NCBI GenBank assembly: GCA_000711775.1
Contig: ARYC01001087.1
Coordinates: 35,687-99,686, forward strand
Length of the DNA: 64,000 bases
Source: Oxytricha trifallax
Lineage: Eukaryota > Ciliophora > Spirotrichea > Sporadotrichida > Oxytrichidae
Direction of reading: 5' to 3'
The notes under the pieces were generated by a model that ran no database searches, was not told the origin of the DNA, and was given only the letters and a program-made list of their open reading frames with translations. Position numbers and translations under genes: made by a program. Below are positions 50,858 through 63,034 of the stretch, piece after piece. Numbering within the stretch: position 1 is the first letter of the stretch; every line of letters begins with the position of its first letter.

Positions 50858-53800
50858 TGAGAGTTTTTATTGCTAAATAGTGGTTTGCTGGTATTGCTGC
50901 TTTAGTATTGTTAATTATTAATAAAAAAACAGGATTATTTCTGACTATTGATGATGGAAGACCTTCGATGCAACCTTTTTCTAAAGAGTGGTAACTTTTT
51001 CTTGTCTTAAAAATTCTAATGGATAGTCTATATTTCATATTATTGAATATTTCATTACAACCTAAATGAGGTTTGGTTCTTCATCTAGTCAACTATTAGT
51101 GAACAAATTAGATTTAGAAATCCAATTAATACTTCCTGGTTGAGATCATTCAATTTACTTGATGTTACTACTTATACAAAAATCTTAATCCTTCAATAGT
51201 GACTGATAATTCTTCATATTACTATTTATTTATACATTGTAGTTATCCCCTTGCATGCCAATATTATCAAAGTTACAATTGGTAGCACAACTTTTGCTCA
51301 TATTTCAGTTCAGTTTACAAAAAACTACAGAGTATTGATATTTCAACATTTAACACATAACACACTAGTTGTTTTTAGGCATGCGATTGATAATAATGGA
51401 CTACAAATAATTAAATTTGACCATTCTCCTGCATAAGTTTTAGCAGTTAGTATAAATTATGATGGATTTGCATATGCAAGACCAGCAGGCAAATTTTACT
51501 AATTTTGATAATTTGATTCTTTCTTCTATAATTATAAAGTAAAATCATTCGGTATATATGTCCTTACAAAGTTCCGAATTGTTAATCAACAAAAGATCAA
51601 TCATTTAAGCTGAAGTAAATAAATATAATTTTAACACTAAGAGAGTTTCAACTTTTACAGCTATAGTAAGAAACCTCCGTAATTTTAAAAAGTAAAAGCT
51701 TAGTTACTTATAGTACTACTTCAACAAACTGGTCTTCTTGTAATAAAGATTCGATCTACAGCTTTGAGTAACAAATGAATTTATTGAGAGTTATTTAAGC
51801 AAATTCAATGAATGCTTTGCTAGATAAAAAGGTGAAGTCCGAGGAGTGTAATGGTACAACTAGGAATACGAAATCCTCAGTAAAGTTATAAAACTCCAAT
51901 TATGAAACTTTAGGTACTACTTAATCTATTGAATAGATATTTCCACAATTACTTAATGTTAAGGTAGAATATAAGAACTCAATATCATTAGAAAGTGATG
52001 ATACTACATGATAAATAGGAAATGACTTTATAATTATTTCATAGTAGAATATTGCTATAAATACTCTAACTATAACTCCAATGAGTGGATCAAGATAGAT
52101 AAATTAAAAGTTTTATTTAGGGATAAAGTGATATTTGTACTTTTTCAGAATAAACTATTAATTTACTTCCTTCCACTACCTACACAAAACCATTCCTTAT
52201 AGAATCTTGTAATTTACCAACAGATTATCCTAAAGTATTTGCACATTGAATGAGTCAAACTGTTATTTATGACTGTATATTAGGATCTCAGACTCTAGCT
52301 TTGTTAAATGTAGATATGTTACAGATGGATACTTTGCTTAAAGTTATTATTAAGATAACTGCAAGAGTGGATTCATTATGAATAATGACAATTATGGAAA
52401 TATTTTGTGGGCATATTCTCTATCCCATGTAAAAGGATACAACAGCTCTAATCAATCTTGTAAAGTGAATTTAGGAGAAAGTTCAATCTATGCCTTGATT
52501 ACCATTTCAGAAACAAATTAACTAATTGCTGCTAAGCACAGCTTAACTTAAGGAAAATTAGTTTGCTCAGTAAAACTTAATGAGGCAAATGACAAAATTA
52601 ATGTTATAGCTCAACATTCTTTCATCTTTGCTGAAATATAAATATACTACTCTTAAACTATTATGAAAATTGACCTGTCTAGTGAACTACTTAGTAGATT
52701 TGGATAAGAAGGCTTAAAATGACTGCTTCTACAAATCAAAGATTAAAAATAAACTAATTGGGTGTTAACAACAAGTTAATACTCTGTTGGATAATTCAAG
52801 TGTCTACCTAAAAGCATGTTGAATTGAGAAAGATTGCATTGAGTGATATTACTTCAAGTGTTTATCAAAGCTTCTTGGCTGAAGTAACAGATCCAGAATT
52901 CTAAGTTAGCTTTGGTACCACTAATGTGTTTTATTCTATGGTTCTTTTGAGTCAGATACAATTAGAAAGTATATCACAAAATTTGATTATATTTTGATAA
53001 ATCAATCATCAATAATTTTGAGTTTTCTGATGTAAAAGATAATTTACCTATCAGTGTAGATAATGTTACTTCAAACATTTATGAAATATTCTCAATTCCA
53101 AACAGCAAAAACTTTTTTATGAAATACTAAAAAAAGCAAGTCTTTAACTTTCAACAATTAAATCCCAAGAATATAATAGATAACTTTGTTTTCGGAATTT
53201 TATATTTGAACTGGATTTTCTTTCCTCTTAATCTCTATCACTCTAAACAATAAGCATATATAATTAATTTTTTATGTTTGCTAAATAATTAAAGTAATTG
53301 CTGTATTTAAATCCCTTAATGTATTCCTTTTCAATTAAAGTAGACTATGCTACATCAGAAATTTTTAGATTAGATCTTACTTTTAACTAATCAAAAGAAT
53401 ACATAACTATAAAAATTAAATCAATTTCAGTAGCCACTGAATCAGACAACTCAGTAGACTCAACAAGTTCTTATACTTATATTGTTTACACCTCATCACT
53501 TTACTTGAAAAGTTATTGAGGACTTAGATGGCAAAGACACTAAGTCTGTGTTGACTTATCGTTTGAATCTATGGGTAAGTTAGATTGTTCCTAGTGTAGA
53601 ATTGTTAAATGAAATGACTTAAAAGATCAAATAGGTACTATTCCTGAGACAGCTGTTGAATATTCAATTCCATTACACAATGTATGTTCTGGTATTGGAT
53701 ATTCAGCAAACCCATCTGTTGACGATGAAGCTTCAGTACCCTCATTTATCACTAAACCTTAGCCTTCATCTTATTTTGTTAAAACTTTTGCTGTGATGAG

Positions 53801-55490
53801 GTAATTAATGCTGTTAGAGTAAACTATTCGAACTCAAATGGGGTTTATTTAGTTAAAACATTTAACCTCCATATATATCCAAAGTATGAGATTGGTTAAG
53901 AAGTTGTAGATTTTAAATTTCCTACTAATATTTTTCATTGACATAAAATCACTGAAATCGTTTACCCTAGCGCTGATGTTGACTCTAACTCAAATAAACT
54001 TTTATTTGTGGTGATGACTTGATTGATGACGGAGTTAACCCAGAACGCTGGCAAGGATTTGTTTCTTAATTAACCCAAGGATTTGCTGCACATTAACAAG
54101 ATAGCATAGAAGCAGACAATAATATAAATATTATAGTATAAACATGTTATTATAGTTATCAAGGAGCGATATAAAATATAGTAAATGTAAAAAATGTAGC
54201 ATCCACAAATAATGATAAGATTTATTTGTTATAAAACAGTGTTGAAGGTAAACTTTACTATGCCAAAAAATTTTTGAATACAAATAAACTGCTATAATCT
54301 TAAGAATATTTTGTAGATTTAATTTCAAGCGATCAATATTTAAATGGTCTTGTTGATAATGAATACCTTAGTTATAATTCAAAAATGTTTTTCATTATAA
54401 AACTTAATTTTAACTTCAGAGTTTTACTTTTCAAAGTTTACGATTTTGGTTTTTCTTCTAAAGCCAAAAAATTGCTTTAATTAGCAATATGAATTTGTTA
54501 CACAGTATTTTTGGTTATAATAACCAAGAATATTCCATTTTAATTGGGGAATGATTTAATTAAGCATTGAAAAAAAATTATATAAGAGTGAGTAAAAGTA
54601 CTCAAAACGAAGATAAAATAACTAGAGATATAACATAGTTGCTAAATCAAATGGATTTAATTTACCAAGATGTTTCCTTAAACTCATGTTTAACTTACTT
54701 AGTGGATGGAGAAAATGGATTATTGAATGAGTGGTCGCTTTTCTAATATAACTCTACGAATGGATCAATATTACAAGCCATTGAAATGAATAAATATCAA
54801 GAAGATATTAACAGTTGTTAGTTAGTTTCTCATGAAGATGAAGATATTTATATGACTCTAGGTTTCTATAAGGAGACTTATCTACTTCCTGATAATAGTT
54901 AAAATACAGGCAATATGCAATATCTTGTTTGAAGAGCCCTATCGCCTTATACATACAGACAATTACCATTAATAACATCTAAAAATTCTAAAGTCTTCTT
55001 CACTCTACATAATTATGAAACCCTTCTCCTTTGATCATGAAAGTGAGTACTTGTTCTTTGCAAAATCTTTTAGTTTACTGAAGCAGTAATGGGATTTACC
55101 ATGCACAAATAAAACCATTCAATAAACTTTATCAAATACCATATACTATTTATACAATCCTTAATTAGTATGATCTAATGGCAATATGTCACAATATTTT
55201 ATTGAATACACTAAAGTGTTGATCAATTCAGTAAAAAGTTTATATATAAAAGATAAGCACTTTTAGAACGCTCAAGATTTCTAGATTACAATTGACTTTA
55301 ATAGATTAGAGGCTAAATACAAGGAGCAAGAAATGATATTTTTAATTTTATATTAAAGTAGTAGTATTATAATTTTATTTTGTATTTATTTTAAGGCTAA
55401 GCTGTTACAGATACTACTTAGATTATTAATGAGAATTACTGTTTATTACTCTTTTCTCTTTAGAAAAAATAGTTATATTTATTGATTATT
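50858..55490 (+). pseudogene. Broken gene for a large secreted/membrane protein
   Basis: ATG at 50858 starts MRVFIAKQWFAGIAALVLLI, a plausible signal peptide. Over 4.6 kb downstream, strongly coding-like pieces follow in the same strand but in changing frames. Examples: YGNILWAYSLSHVKGYNSSN and SIYALITISETNQLIAAKHS (52.4-52.6 kb); HNVCSGIGYSANPSVDDEAS (53.7 kb); GDDLIDDGVNPERWQGFVSQ (54.0 kb); GENGLLNEWSLFQYNSTNGS (54.7 kb). A hydrophobic segment near the end (MIFLILYQSSSIIILFCIYF, about 55.34 kb) could anchor it. Codons starting with G dominate in these pieces. The repeated pattern of beta-strand-like units with N-G-x-x-W suggests an extracellular beta-propeller or cadherin-like protein; that is a guess. 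Ten or more frameshifts/TGAs make it a pseudogene, unless short eliminated sequences interrupt it. Confidence 0.55.
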
Positions 55491-58435
55491 ATGAGTAAAA
55501 GAAAAAGATTTTCTTATATTATCTATAATTTTTCATTTTTAATCATCATAAAAATATTCAAAATTATTGTAATAACCTATTTTAGTTATATATATATATA
55601 TTTAGCATGAGGAGTGTTTCTTTAAAAGGCAGTTCAGCAAGAAAATTAAGTTTTTTAAGATTTTAAATATAAATCTATTCTATCAGGAGGCACCCCTTCT
55701 TATAATGTGTTTACCTTCCGTAAATTTCCTATTTAGTACTTACATTGTCTAGTTTGTATAAATCCAGAAAGACCTCCCATTATTACTAGAGGATCTTAAA
55801 TTTTTAGTTGTCATGCCTTGAACAGATTATCATGTAATTATTGTAATACAACTTTCTTGATCTTCAAATAATTTTAGTTAAAGTTTTCGGATATGATAAC
55901 ATTATACATCTCAAGTCATTCCTTGGTCTAGTGCATTGTACGGACTCTATTAATGCCAATTCTTGAAGTTTTCTAATGTTGCTTGTTTAAAGCAGGCTTT
56001 GAAATTTGAAAAGGTCAGCAAGCGCTCTGTACTTAAATTATACCCACTTTCAACTATTAAATCTTCATGAAATTAATTTCAATAGCTCTCTGTTAAGGAA
56101 AACCGAAACTTATTTATCAATCCTAGAAATATTTGTTGACTTGCTAGATTTAAAATCAAATTATTATTCAATAAAATATAATTATTAATATTAATATTAT
56201 TATACTAAGAGCATACTAAAATTGAAAGTAAAAACACATTAAGTTCATTATTTTATATTATTTAAAATATATTAATATTATTATTAATAATAATAAAGTG
56301 TAATTATTAAATGTGTGGATCGGAATTATGTAATAAATAAGATTTATTGATAATATTTAATATATTTATAAAATTTTTATAGAAAATTAAAATTAAAGCT
56401 TATTTTTTAAAAAAATATATCATATAGTAAAATTAGAGTGAATAAAGTCCCATTTAAAATTAATCATAAATGTTTAATTTTTTTTTCTATTTTATCTTTG
56501 GATATTATATAGAAGATCAAGCATAAAAACATGGTTTTTTAACATCCCATTTATGGTATATTCCACATAAAATAACACAGACATAAAAGTAAAAACTACA
56601 GAAAAGATAATGTCAAACGCACATACATTACGTAATAAATGAGACTTTTGCCAGATAAAATTCTTGTTAAGATATGAAGACTAGCTGCGTTGTCAAATTG
56701 TTTAGATTGACTTTTTCTTTACCCAATTGTTTTTCCAAATAAGAAAGAGTGAATTTAATATGGTAATTACACATTTATTTTGAGTCATAAGCCAAATATT
56801 ATAACAAAATATATTATATATTATACAAGAATTAACATGGAAAAAATCAAATGTAAATAATATAAATGGTTTTAAATAATAATAGTTTATAGTTTATAGA
56901 TTGAATTGGCTAAAATATAAAATCATATCATTATTAAAAATGAACTTTTAAATCATTCCAATGCTATAAAATCTAAAGAAGCTCATTTCTTTATTCATTA
57001 CTTCAATGCTTCTATGTTCTAATCTAGTAGTCCAAAAGTTTTACATTTCAAATTACATTTTGACATTGATATAGTATGATCTCTAATGGAATTTTCCAAT
57101 AAAGAGCAAACGATGAACTTATTCAGCCAAATATATCAATAAGGCATTATAAGAAAGTCCTAATTTAAATGCACATAGCTATTATGTTCTTCATAGCTCT
57201 TTTAAATAGTGAGTTTTGAAAAATTAATAAAATAATTTTATCTTATTTCAAAAAGATAATGAAAAAGAATGAGATTAAATTTAAAGAATGATAAAATTTA
57301 GCAATATAAACCCAATAATAAAAAACATCCAAATATGAATATTTAAAATACAATAAACTGATAAATTTTACTCAATGATTTTTATTTTAAGAATTATTGT
57401 AACATAAGCTTTTATTTCTTAATAAATAAAAAACATAAAGAAATAATAATTAAAATTAAACTTAAAGAGTAAAAATTTAAAAGGCTAAATTACTAAAGTT
57501 CTAAGGTATTATCAAAGCAACATAATATTGATCATAAATTTTTGAAAATTTGAAAATGCTTTAATTAATCAGAAGCGTAGTATATTTATAATTTATTAAA
57601 TTTTTATTTAAATGGATAAAGTTTTTTAATACACCACATTATCCTCTGTGCTTTCAATATTAATTTTAATTGAATAATCCTAAATTAGTTCCATATATAT
57701 TTAATTTTTCATACTTATTATCATAATTTCATTTATTTATATCAATTTTCTGATTTTATCCTATTATTTATTAAAATTTTTAAGATAGTTCAAACTATCT
57801 GCGAATACTACTTTAGTTATATTACAAGATTTGTTTTACATATTTAGCTAAAATCTAAACAAACTAGAAAAAAGAATTCAACCACAAACTGCGCTAAAAT
57901 TTAAAGGATTTGGAAATAATAATAAATATACATAAAGTGATATTACATATTTAGTCATTAGTGTTTAAAATAGTTTGCATATTTTATAAAAATTTCTAAC
58001 TTCTTATATTCTTTTAGCTATAGCATAAATTAATTTACATTTATATATTGTTAGGAAGTTATTTTGAGTTTTCATTTCACTAAATTTTTTGTATTTATAA
58101 ATAATAAAAAACTATTAAAAATAGTATAATTATATTAATAAAAGAATAATAATAAGAGTAAATTGAATTTGAAATTTGTTATTTTAAATTTAATACTTTG
58201 ATTGTAAAAACTTTGGTTGCTTCAAAAATTAAAAAAAATTACATTATATATAGGGCCTTAATCAAAAATTAAAAAGCAACCAAATTTTAATGTGATAATT
58301 ATAAATTAATTAACTCTAATTAAAAGCTTATTTCTAACAGCTCTTAAAAACGACTGAAATATTAAACATTCACAGCCCTGGTGATGAGGAAGTTAGGAGA
58401 GTACTAGAGCCAGGCCAGAGAATCGTCTTCTTATC
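55491..58435. other. AT-rich stretch, nothing seen
   Basis: About 2.9 kb of very A+T-rich DNA without a supported gene, palindrome or repeat family. GC content rises sharply at about 58370. Confidence 0.45.
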
Positions 58436-58846
58436 ATGGAGTGGCAGGAGGATCAGCCGGAAGGCTACAATTTATGGGAAGGAGATGATACTACCATAGA
58501 CGTAGAAAGTACTGAACTGAATACCATTGCAAATGTCGACATCTCAAGGTTCCCATAAAAGCTTGTCACTTTAGTATGGCTCATAGATTACCCTATTATA
58601 TTTAGCAATATCTACCATATCAGGCAGTACCTATAACATTTGAGGCTCTTTCAAGGGTCTTAAGGATGGTAACTTTTCACAAGTTGTCCTTTTGTGCATT
58701 TTAAATTAGAAAAGTATGATGTTGCAATTCCATTTGTGCTGAGGCTTTTAGTATTTACGACAGGACTAAAAGAGTAGTAGAGATAGCGAGGCTTGTATTC
58801 ACTTTCCCCTTAGATAAAGTTCCTGCTACGGTTACTCTCAGTATGA
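58436..58846 (+). CDS. Candidate protein, 136 aa, in GC-richer block
   Basis: ATG 58436 to TGA 58844-58846, with TAA/TAG as Gln. The N-terminal third is strongly coding-like: 16 of the first 40 codons start with G, giving WQEDQPEGYNLWEGDDTTID. The rest is hydrophobic/basic (LVTLVWLIDYPIIFSNIYHI; PFVLRLLVFTTGLKEQQRQR). An in-frame TGA lies shortly upstream, supporting this start. The minus strand over the second half also reads well (VNTSLAISTTLLVLSQILKA), so the coding strand there is not certain. No family was recognised. Block composition (about 42% GC) is unlike its flanks. Confidence 0.4.
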
Positions 58847-60503
58847 TACTTAATCATATACTGGTACTCTCGAGGTTAATACATCTAGCGAGTAATAATA
58901 TTTTATAAAAATAATTAACCCACGGTGGGGTATGACTCTAGGACCCTCGGATAGTATATATATTAATACTTAAAAAACAAGCCCTATTTAAAATTAGAAC
59001 CTCTCTGTTTTCTTGAACTCTTTCTTTCATCTTCATCTTTTCTTTTCTATTTTTCATCCTTTCTTCCTTTCTTTTGATTTATTTTTGGACTTTTCTTTTT
59101 GGAATTTTTATTTCTTCCCTGCATAATTTAAATTTTTATCATCTGCAATCACTTTATATATAAAATAAAAATCAAAGTTTTCTGGTATTTATGTAAAAAC
59201 TAGTCACTTTTTTTCTTAATAGTTTTCTTCAATCTAGTAGTTATAATCTAGATCAGGTCAGATATATTTAAGCTAGAGTTATTTTTATAGAAATTTCATA
59301 AAAATCTCGATCTTATTAGATGAGGTAGGTTTACGTACTGGTTGAGACAACTATATTCGACATTAGCTTTTTTGTTCTTTAAAATGATAACAATTAAATA
59401 TCTAGATATATCATGAAGTGGTTCTTAAGTGTCAATTCCATTTATTACTTTGATTCTATCATTAAGTTGTTGCTCAGTCTCTCCGAGAATTTTCATTAGT
59501 TATTAAGTTGATTATCATCATTTACGATGGAGATGGCTTTTAAAAAATTATCACCATCTTTGTAAATTGATGTTTTAATGGATTGAATAAAGAAAGAGAT
59601 ACATGATTATATCTTATATATTATGGATTTGAGTTCACCTATAGTAAGTCTCTCCATGCCTTGTTTTGGTTATAAAAAATATTATTAATTAAAGTGAGTC
59701 TTTCCATGTCTTATTATGGTTATTTAGAATATTATCAATAAAATCATCTTTATTTGGATCCTTATCATATTTTGTTATTTAATATACTTACTTAATTTAA
59801 TTAGTTGCTCTTGTTATATCTGTTAATCTTTGATTTCAAAGATGTCTTAAAAAGTTTTCTCATTAGACGCTTCAGAGTAAGACTCATCGTAGTATTACCC
59901 GGTATATGAATCACTGTTTGAGTCATAAATTTTTTTAAGTATTCTTTAATTTTTAAGATTCTTTGTGTTTTGAGTTCTAGAGCTTATTTGTATTCTTCTA
60001 GATCTTCTTTAGTGAAAGTATTTAAAAAAGTCTGAATTTTTGGGTCTTCAATTGTGGTTATTTTACTTTTGTTATTATCGATGATTTTACTAGGAGGAGT
60101 TTTACTCCTTATTGGGAGAGTGGGGTTTTGGTTTATAGAGTTCTTGGAGTTTTAATGATTTCTTTATATTAACTTAGCAATCTAATTAACTAGGATGTTT
60201 GTAGTATCCATTTTTGAGTTATCGTGCCAGTAATTTAACTATTAGTTGTTGGAACTTGTTGAGTTGGTTGCACCTTGTTTTTTATAGCTGTTTTTATTAT
60301 GAATGCTATTGTTGCTAAAATGTGTAGTCCCCACTGATCTTTATTTTGTTAATTAATTAAATTGATTTTTATGATAGTAATTCAATTAGATTATTTCGAT
60401 TATTGTGTTGATCAGATCTCTCAAGTTTGCTCAATATACCCATTCTGTGTTTATGATTTTTAGTTAATTATAAATAAAAATATTTTGATATTAAAACTCT
60501 ATA
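58847..60503. other. AT-rich stretch, no supported gene
   Basis: Pyrimidine-rich runs (59000-59130) and T-rich DNA, without a recognisable gene or repeat. Confidence 0.4.
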
Positions 60504-60534
60504 ATGGTTCAGATATGTTTTTAAGCAAAGAAAC

Positions 60535-61320
60535 CAACATGCTTCACTGTATTAAACGAGGCGTCCTGGAATCTTTAGTAAGACCTCCCTGATAATCCTT
60601 AAGCATGCTATCGAATTCCTCAAGTCAGCATGGGAATCCTCCAAAGCCATCTCTCCTCACACATGTAGAAAGAGCACTGGCACTAGATAATTAGTCCAGC
60701 ACTCTAGAAAATTCGTGGCTTAGCTACTAGAATGAAGAGAAACTACAGTAAGGGATCAGGAAATTTGCGAAAGGCATCTGTCTAATCAGCATAGGGTAGG
60801 CTAGCAAATGAAGATTATAGATTATCTCGACCCTTGCTACATTTGCATAAGTAGGAGATTTCATCTTCGTAGATAAAAATATGTAGAATTGCTTGGTATC
60901 ACTGGCAGCCTCTTATCAGAAGGTTCGCCCACTTACTTTGTTCAAAATTTGATTTATAAAAAAGCTGAAGATGGCCAAAGTGAAGACCAGCTCCAGCTAA
61001 TTAAAGTTAAAAAAAAGGGAAAATAGAAACTATTTAATGTGGGAGTTATTAAGGACTGAGAGTCAGAGAAGCGAAAGAGAAGGGACGATGACGATACAAC
61101 AAAGAAGTGGAGGCAGTGTTAGTTACACAGATGGTTGATATGTCCGAGATTGCTTCAGAGGACAAGACGACTAAAGAAATGCATTGGACGAAAACCAAAA
61201 AAAAGGTATATAAAGGAGGGCCAATACAGTGGGCAGATCAGTATGGAGCAATCAATGGAAGCAAATGAGGAGCGCGGAGAGATTATGGTGACAAAGAAGA
61301 TAAGGAGATTGTTTGACTAA
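60535..61320 (+). pseudogene. Decayed coding block, unrecognised
   Basis: A block of about 45% GC. One frame is open from about 60535 to 61320 except for TGAs at 60733-60735 and 61057-61059. It reads AIEFLKSAWESSKAISPHTC, then DQEICERHLSNQHRVGQQMK, then LLGITGSLLSEGSPTYFVQN and a basic-acidic stretch (SEKRKRRDDDD). From about 61100 a different frame looks better (EAVLVTQMVDMSEIASEDKT; GGPIQWADQYGAINGSK), implying a frameshift. TAA/TAG occur at Gln positions. Looks like a gene that has lost function; its family was not recognised. A second overlapping open frame from ATG 60504 exists and may be a shadow. Confidence 0.38.
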
Positions 61321-61614
61321 GGTGATATACCAAACAAAAGGATTGTTGAAAAAACAAATGACATAAGATGAATAACAATAATAAAAAATAGAAACTAAAG
61401 CTAATATAGTAACAATACATAATTTCAAAGGAAAATAAAGTATCTATAATTTGATAGTACTTTTAAATTTGATCAATAATTAAGACACTTAAATGATCAT
61501 TCAAAATACATTCATAATTTTTTTTTTATATCTATTTCTTAACATGCTTTTATGGGAATAAATAGCTAATATGATAAAGATAAAATTAAATTTCATTATT
61601 TGGTTAATAGTCCC

Positions 61615-62225
61615 CTCGAGTGAGTAGCTAAAATATATTATTTCTTTCTTTTTAAATATTCTAAAAATGATTAAAACATCAAAGTCACATATTAAAACAT
61701 GTTAATTAGGTTTAAAACGTTTTTTCCAAGGAATCTATAGCAACCCAGATCGTAGAAATATTTCACACTAGCATCATAAAAATATTAGATTTATGATGAA
61801 TATTACTATTTTTTCTATATATTTTATGCATAGTATATTTGTAATCTCACTTATTTTATTACTGAAATAATGATTATCTGTTAATAAAGATTAAGACCTT
61901 TTTATTTATGTTAACAAATAGATAATTATACCGCAAAAATTGTATTAAGAACTTTTTTAACAGATAATCATTATTTCAGTAATAAAATAAGTGAGATTAC
62001 AAATATACTATGCATAAAATATATAGAAAAAATAGTAATATTCATCATAAATCTAATATTTTTATGATGCTAGTGTGAAATATTTCTACGATCTGGGTTG
62101 CTATAGATTCCTTGGAAAAAACGTTTTAAACCTAATTAACATGTTTTAATATGTGACTTTGATGTTTTAATCATTTTTAGAATATTTAAAAAGAAAGAAA
62201 TAATAATTTTAGCTACTCACTCGAG
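61615..62225. mobile_element. Near-perfect palindrome with CTCGAGTGAG ends
   Basis: Arms 61615-61884 and 61957-62225 (about 270 bp each) are reverse complements with only a few differences, around a 72-bp centre. Both ends are CTCGAGTGAGTAGCTAAAAT in the outward-in direction. No convincing target duplication was seen in the flanks. No coding capacity. The ends differ from the other families here, so this is a separate element type or a local inverted duplication. Confidence 0.75.
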
Positions 62226-62570
62226 AAGATAATTACCCCATTATTTCAATATTATTATATAAAATAAAAAAAGAAGTATATGAATTTTTATCAATTTAAT
62301 ATAATTATAAAATACCAGTTTTTAATTAAAGGAATTCTTAAAGTGATGATAAATTCATCTTTTGGTTACCATGGGATCAATGATTCTAGTTCACCATCAT
62401 TGTAAAATAGATAAAAATAGGAAATTGTATAAATTAATCAAAATTAATTATATTAATTAATTTTAACCAAATTTACATTTCGTTTGTATTCGAGCACTTA
62501 TAGCTGAACGTTGATAATTTGAACAAACTTCATCAAAATAACTGATATTAAAGCAGGATCATCAAATTTT

Positions 62571-62900
62571 TCAACTGATTTACTAGTTTAATTCCCAATA
62601 GTAATTTTCACTGTCCAACTTTTAAAATGATTGGCAATCATTGAAATCTTTGACCAAATTCTCGTGATTGAGAGTGGAATCATCATAAATGATCAATATC
62701 TCGTTGCTTGATGAGTGTTGGGTGAAATTCAGGACCTTATCGTATTCTCCATGTTTTAAAACCACCAGCACAGCAACTTTCAAGTCCTGCTCGACTGTTT
62801 GAGCACCAAATTCGGTAGCTTTACTGGAGGAGGAGCCAAAATGGCCATTTTAATGAGCGAAAATGAGAGAGGTTTTTGGATTTTTGGTTTGATTAGTTAA
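62571..62900 (-). pseudogene. Candidate coding segment, about 105 aa
   Basis: The minus-strand frame ends at TGA 62573-62571. It reads GHFGSSSSKATEFGAQTVEQ, DLKVAVLVVLKHGEYDKVLN and SSNEILIIYDDSTLNHENLV. Codon bias is strong: about 19 of 52 codons begin with G, against six with G second. No start codon is certain; the frame is open upstream to beyond 62880, so this may be an exon or a macronuclear-destined segment. It lies on the same strand as, and 460 bp downstream of, the transposase remnant at 63035, but nothing shows they are one gene. No domain was recognised. Confidence 0.42.
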
Positions 62901-63034
62901 AATTAAAACTTAAAAGTGTGATATGTAATAAGGGGGCTTTTAATCAATAAATTTGAGGATTAAAATGCTGTTTCAGTATGTATTGGTGTCTTCTATAGCC
63001 CCTGCACTTCAACTCATCGCATTTCAGCCCAACT

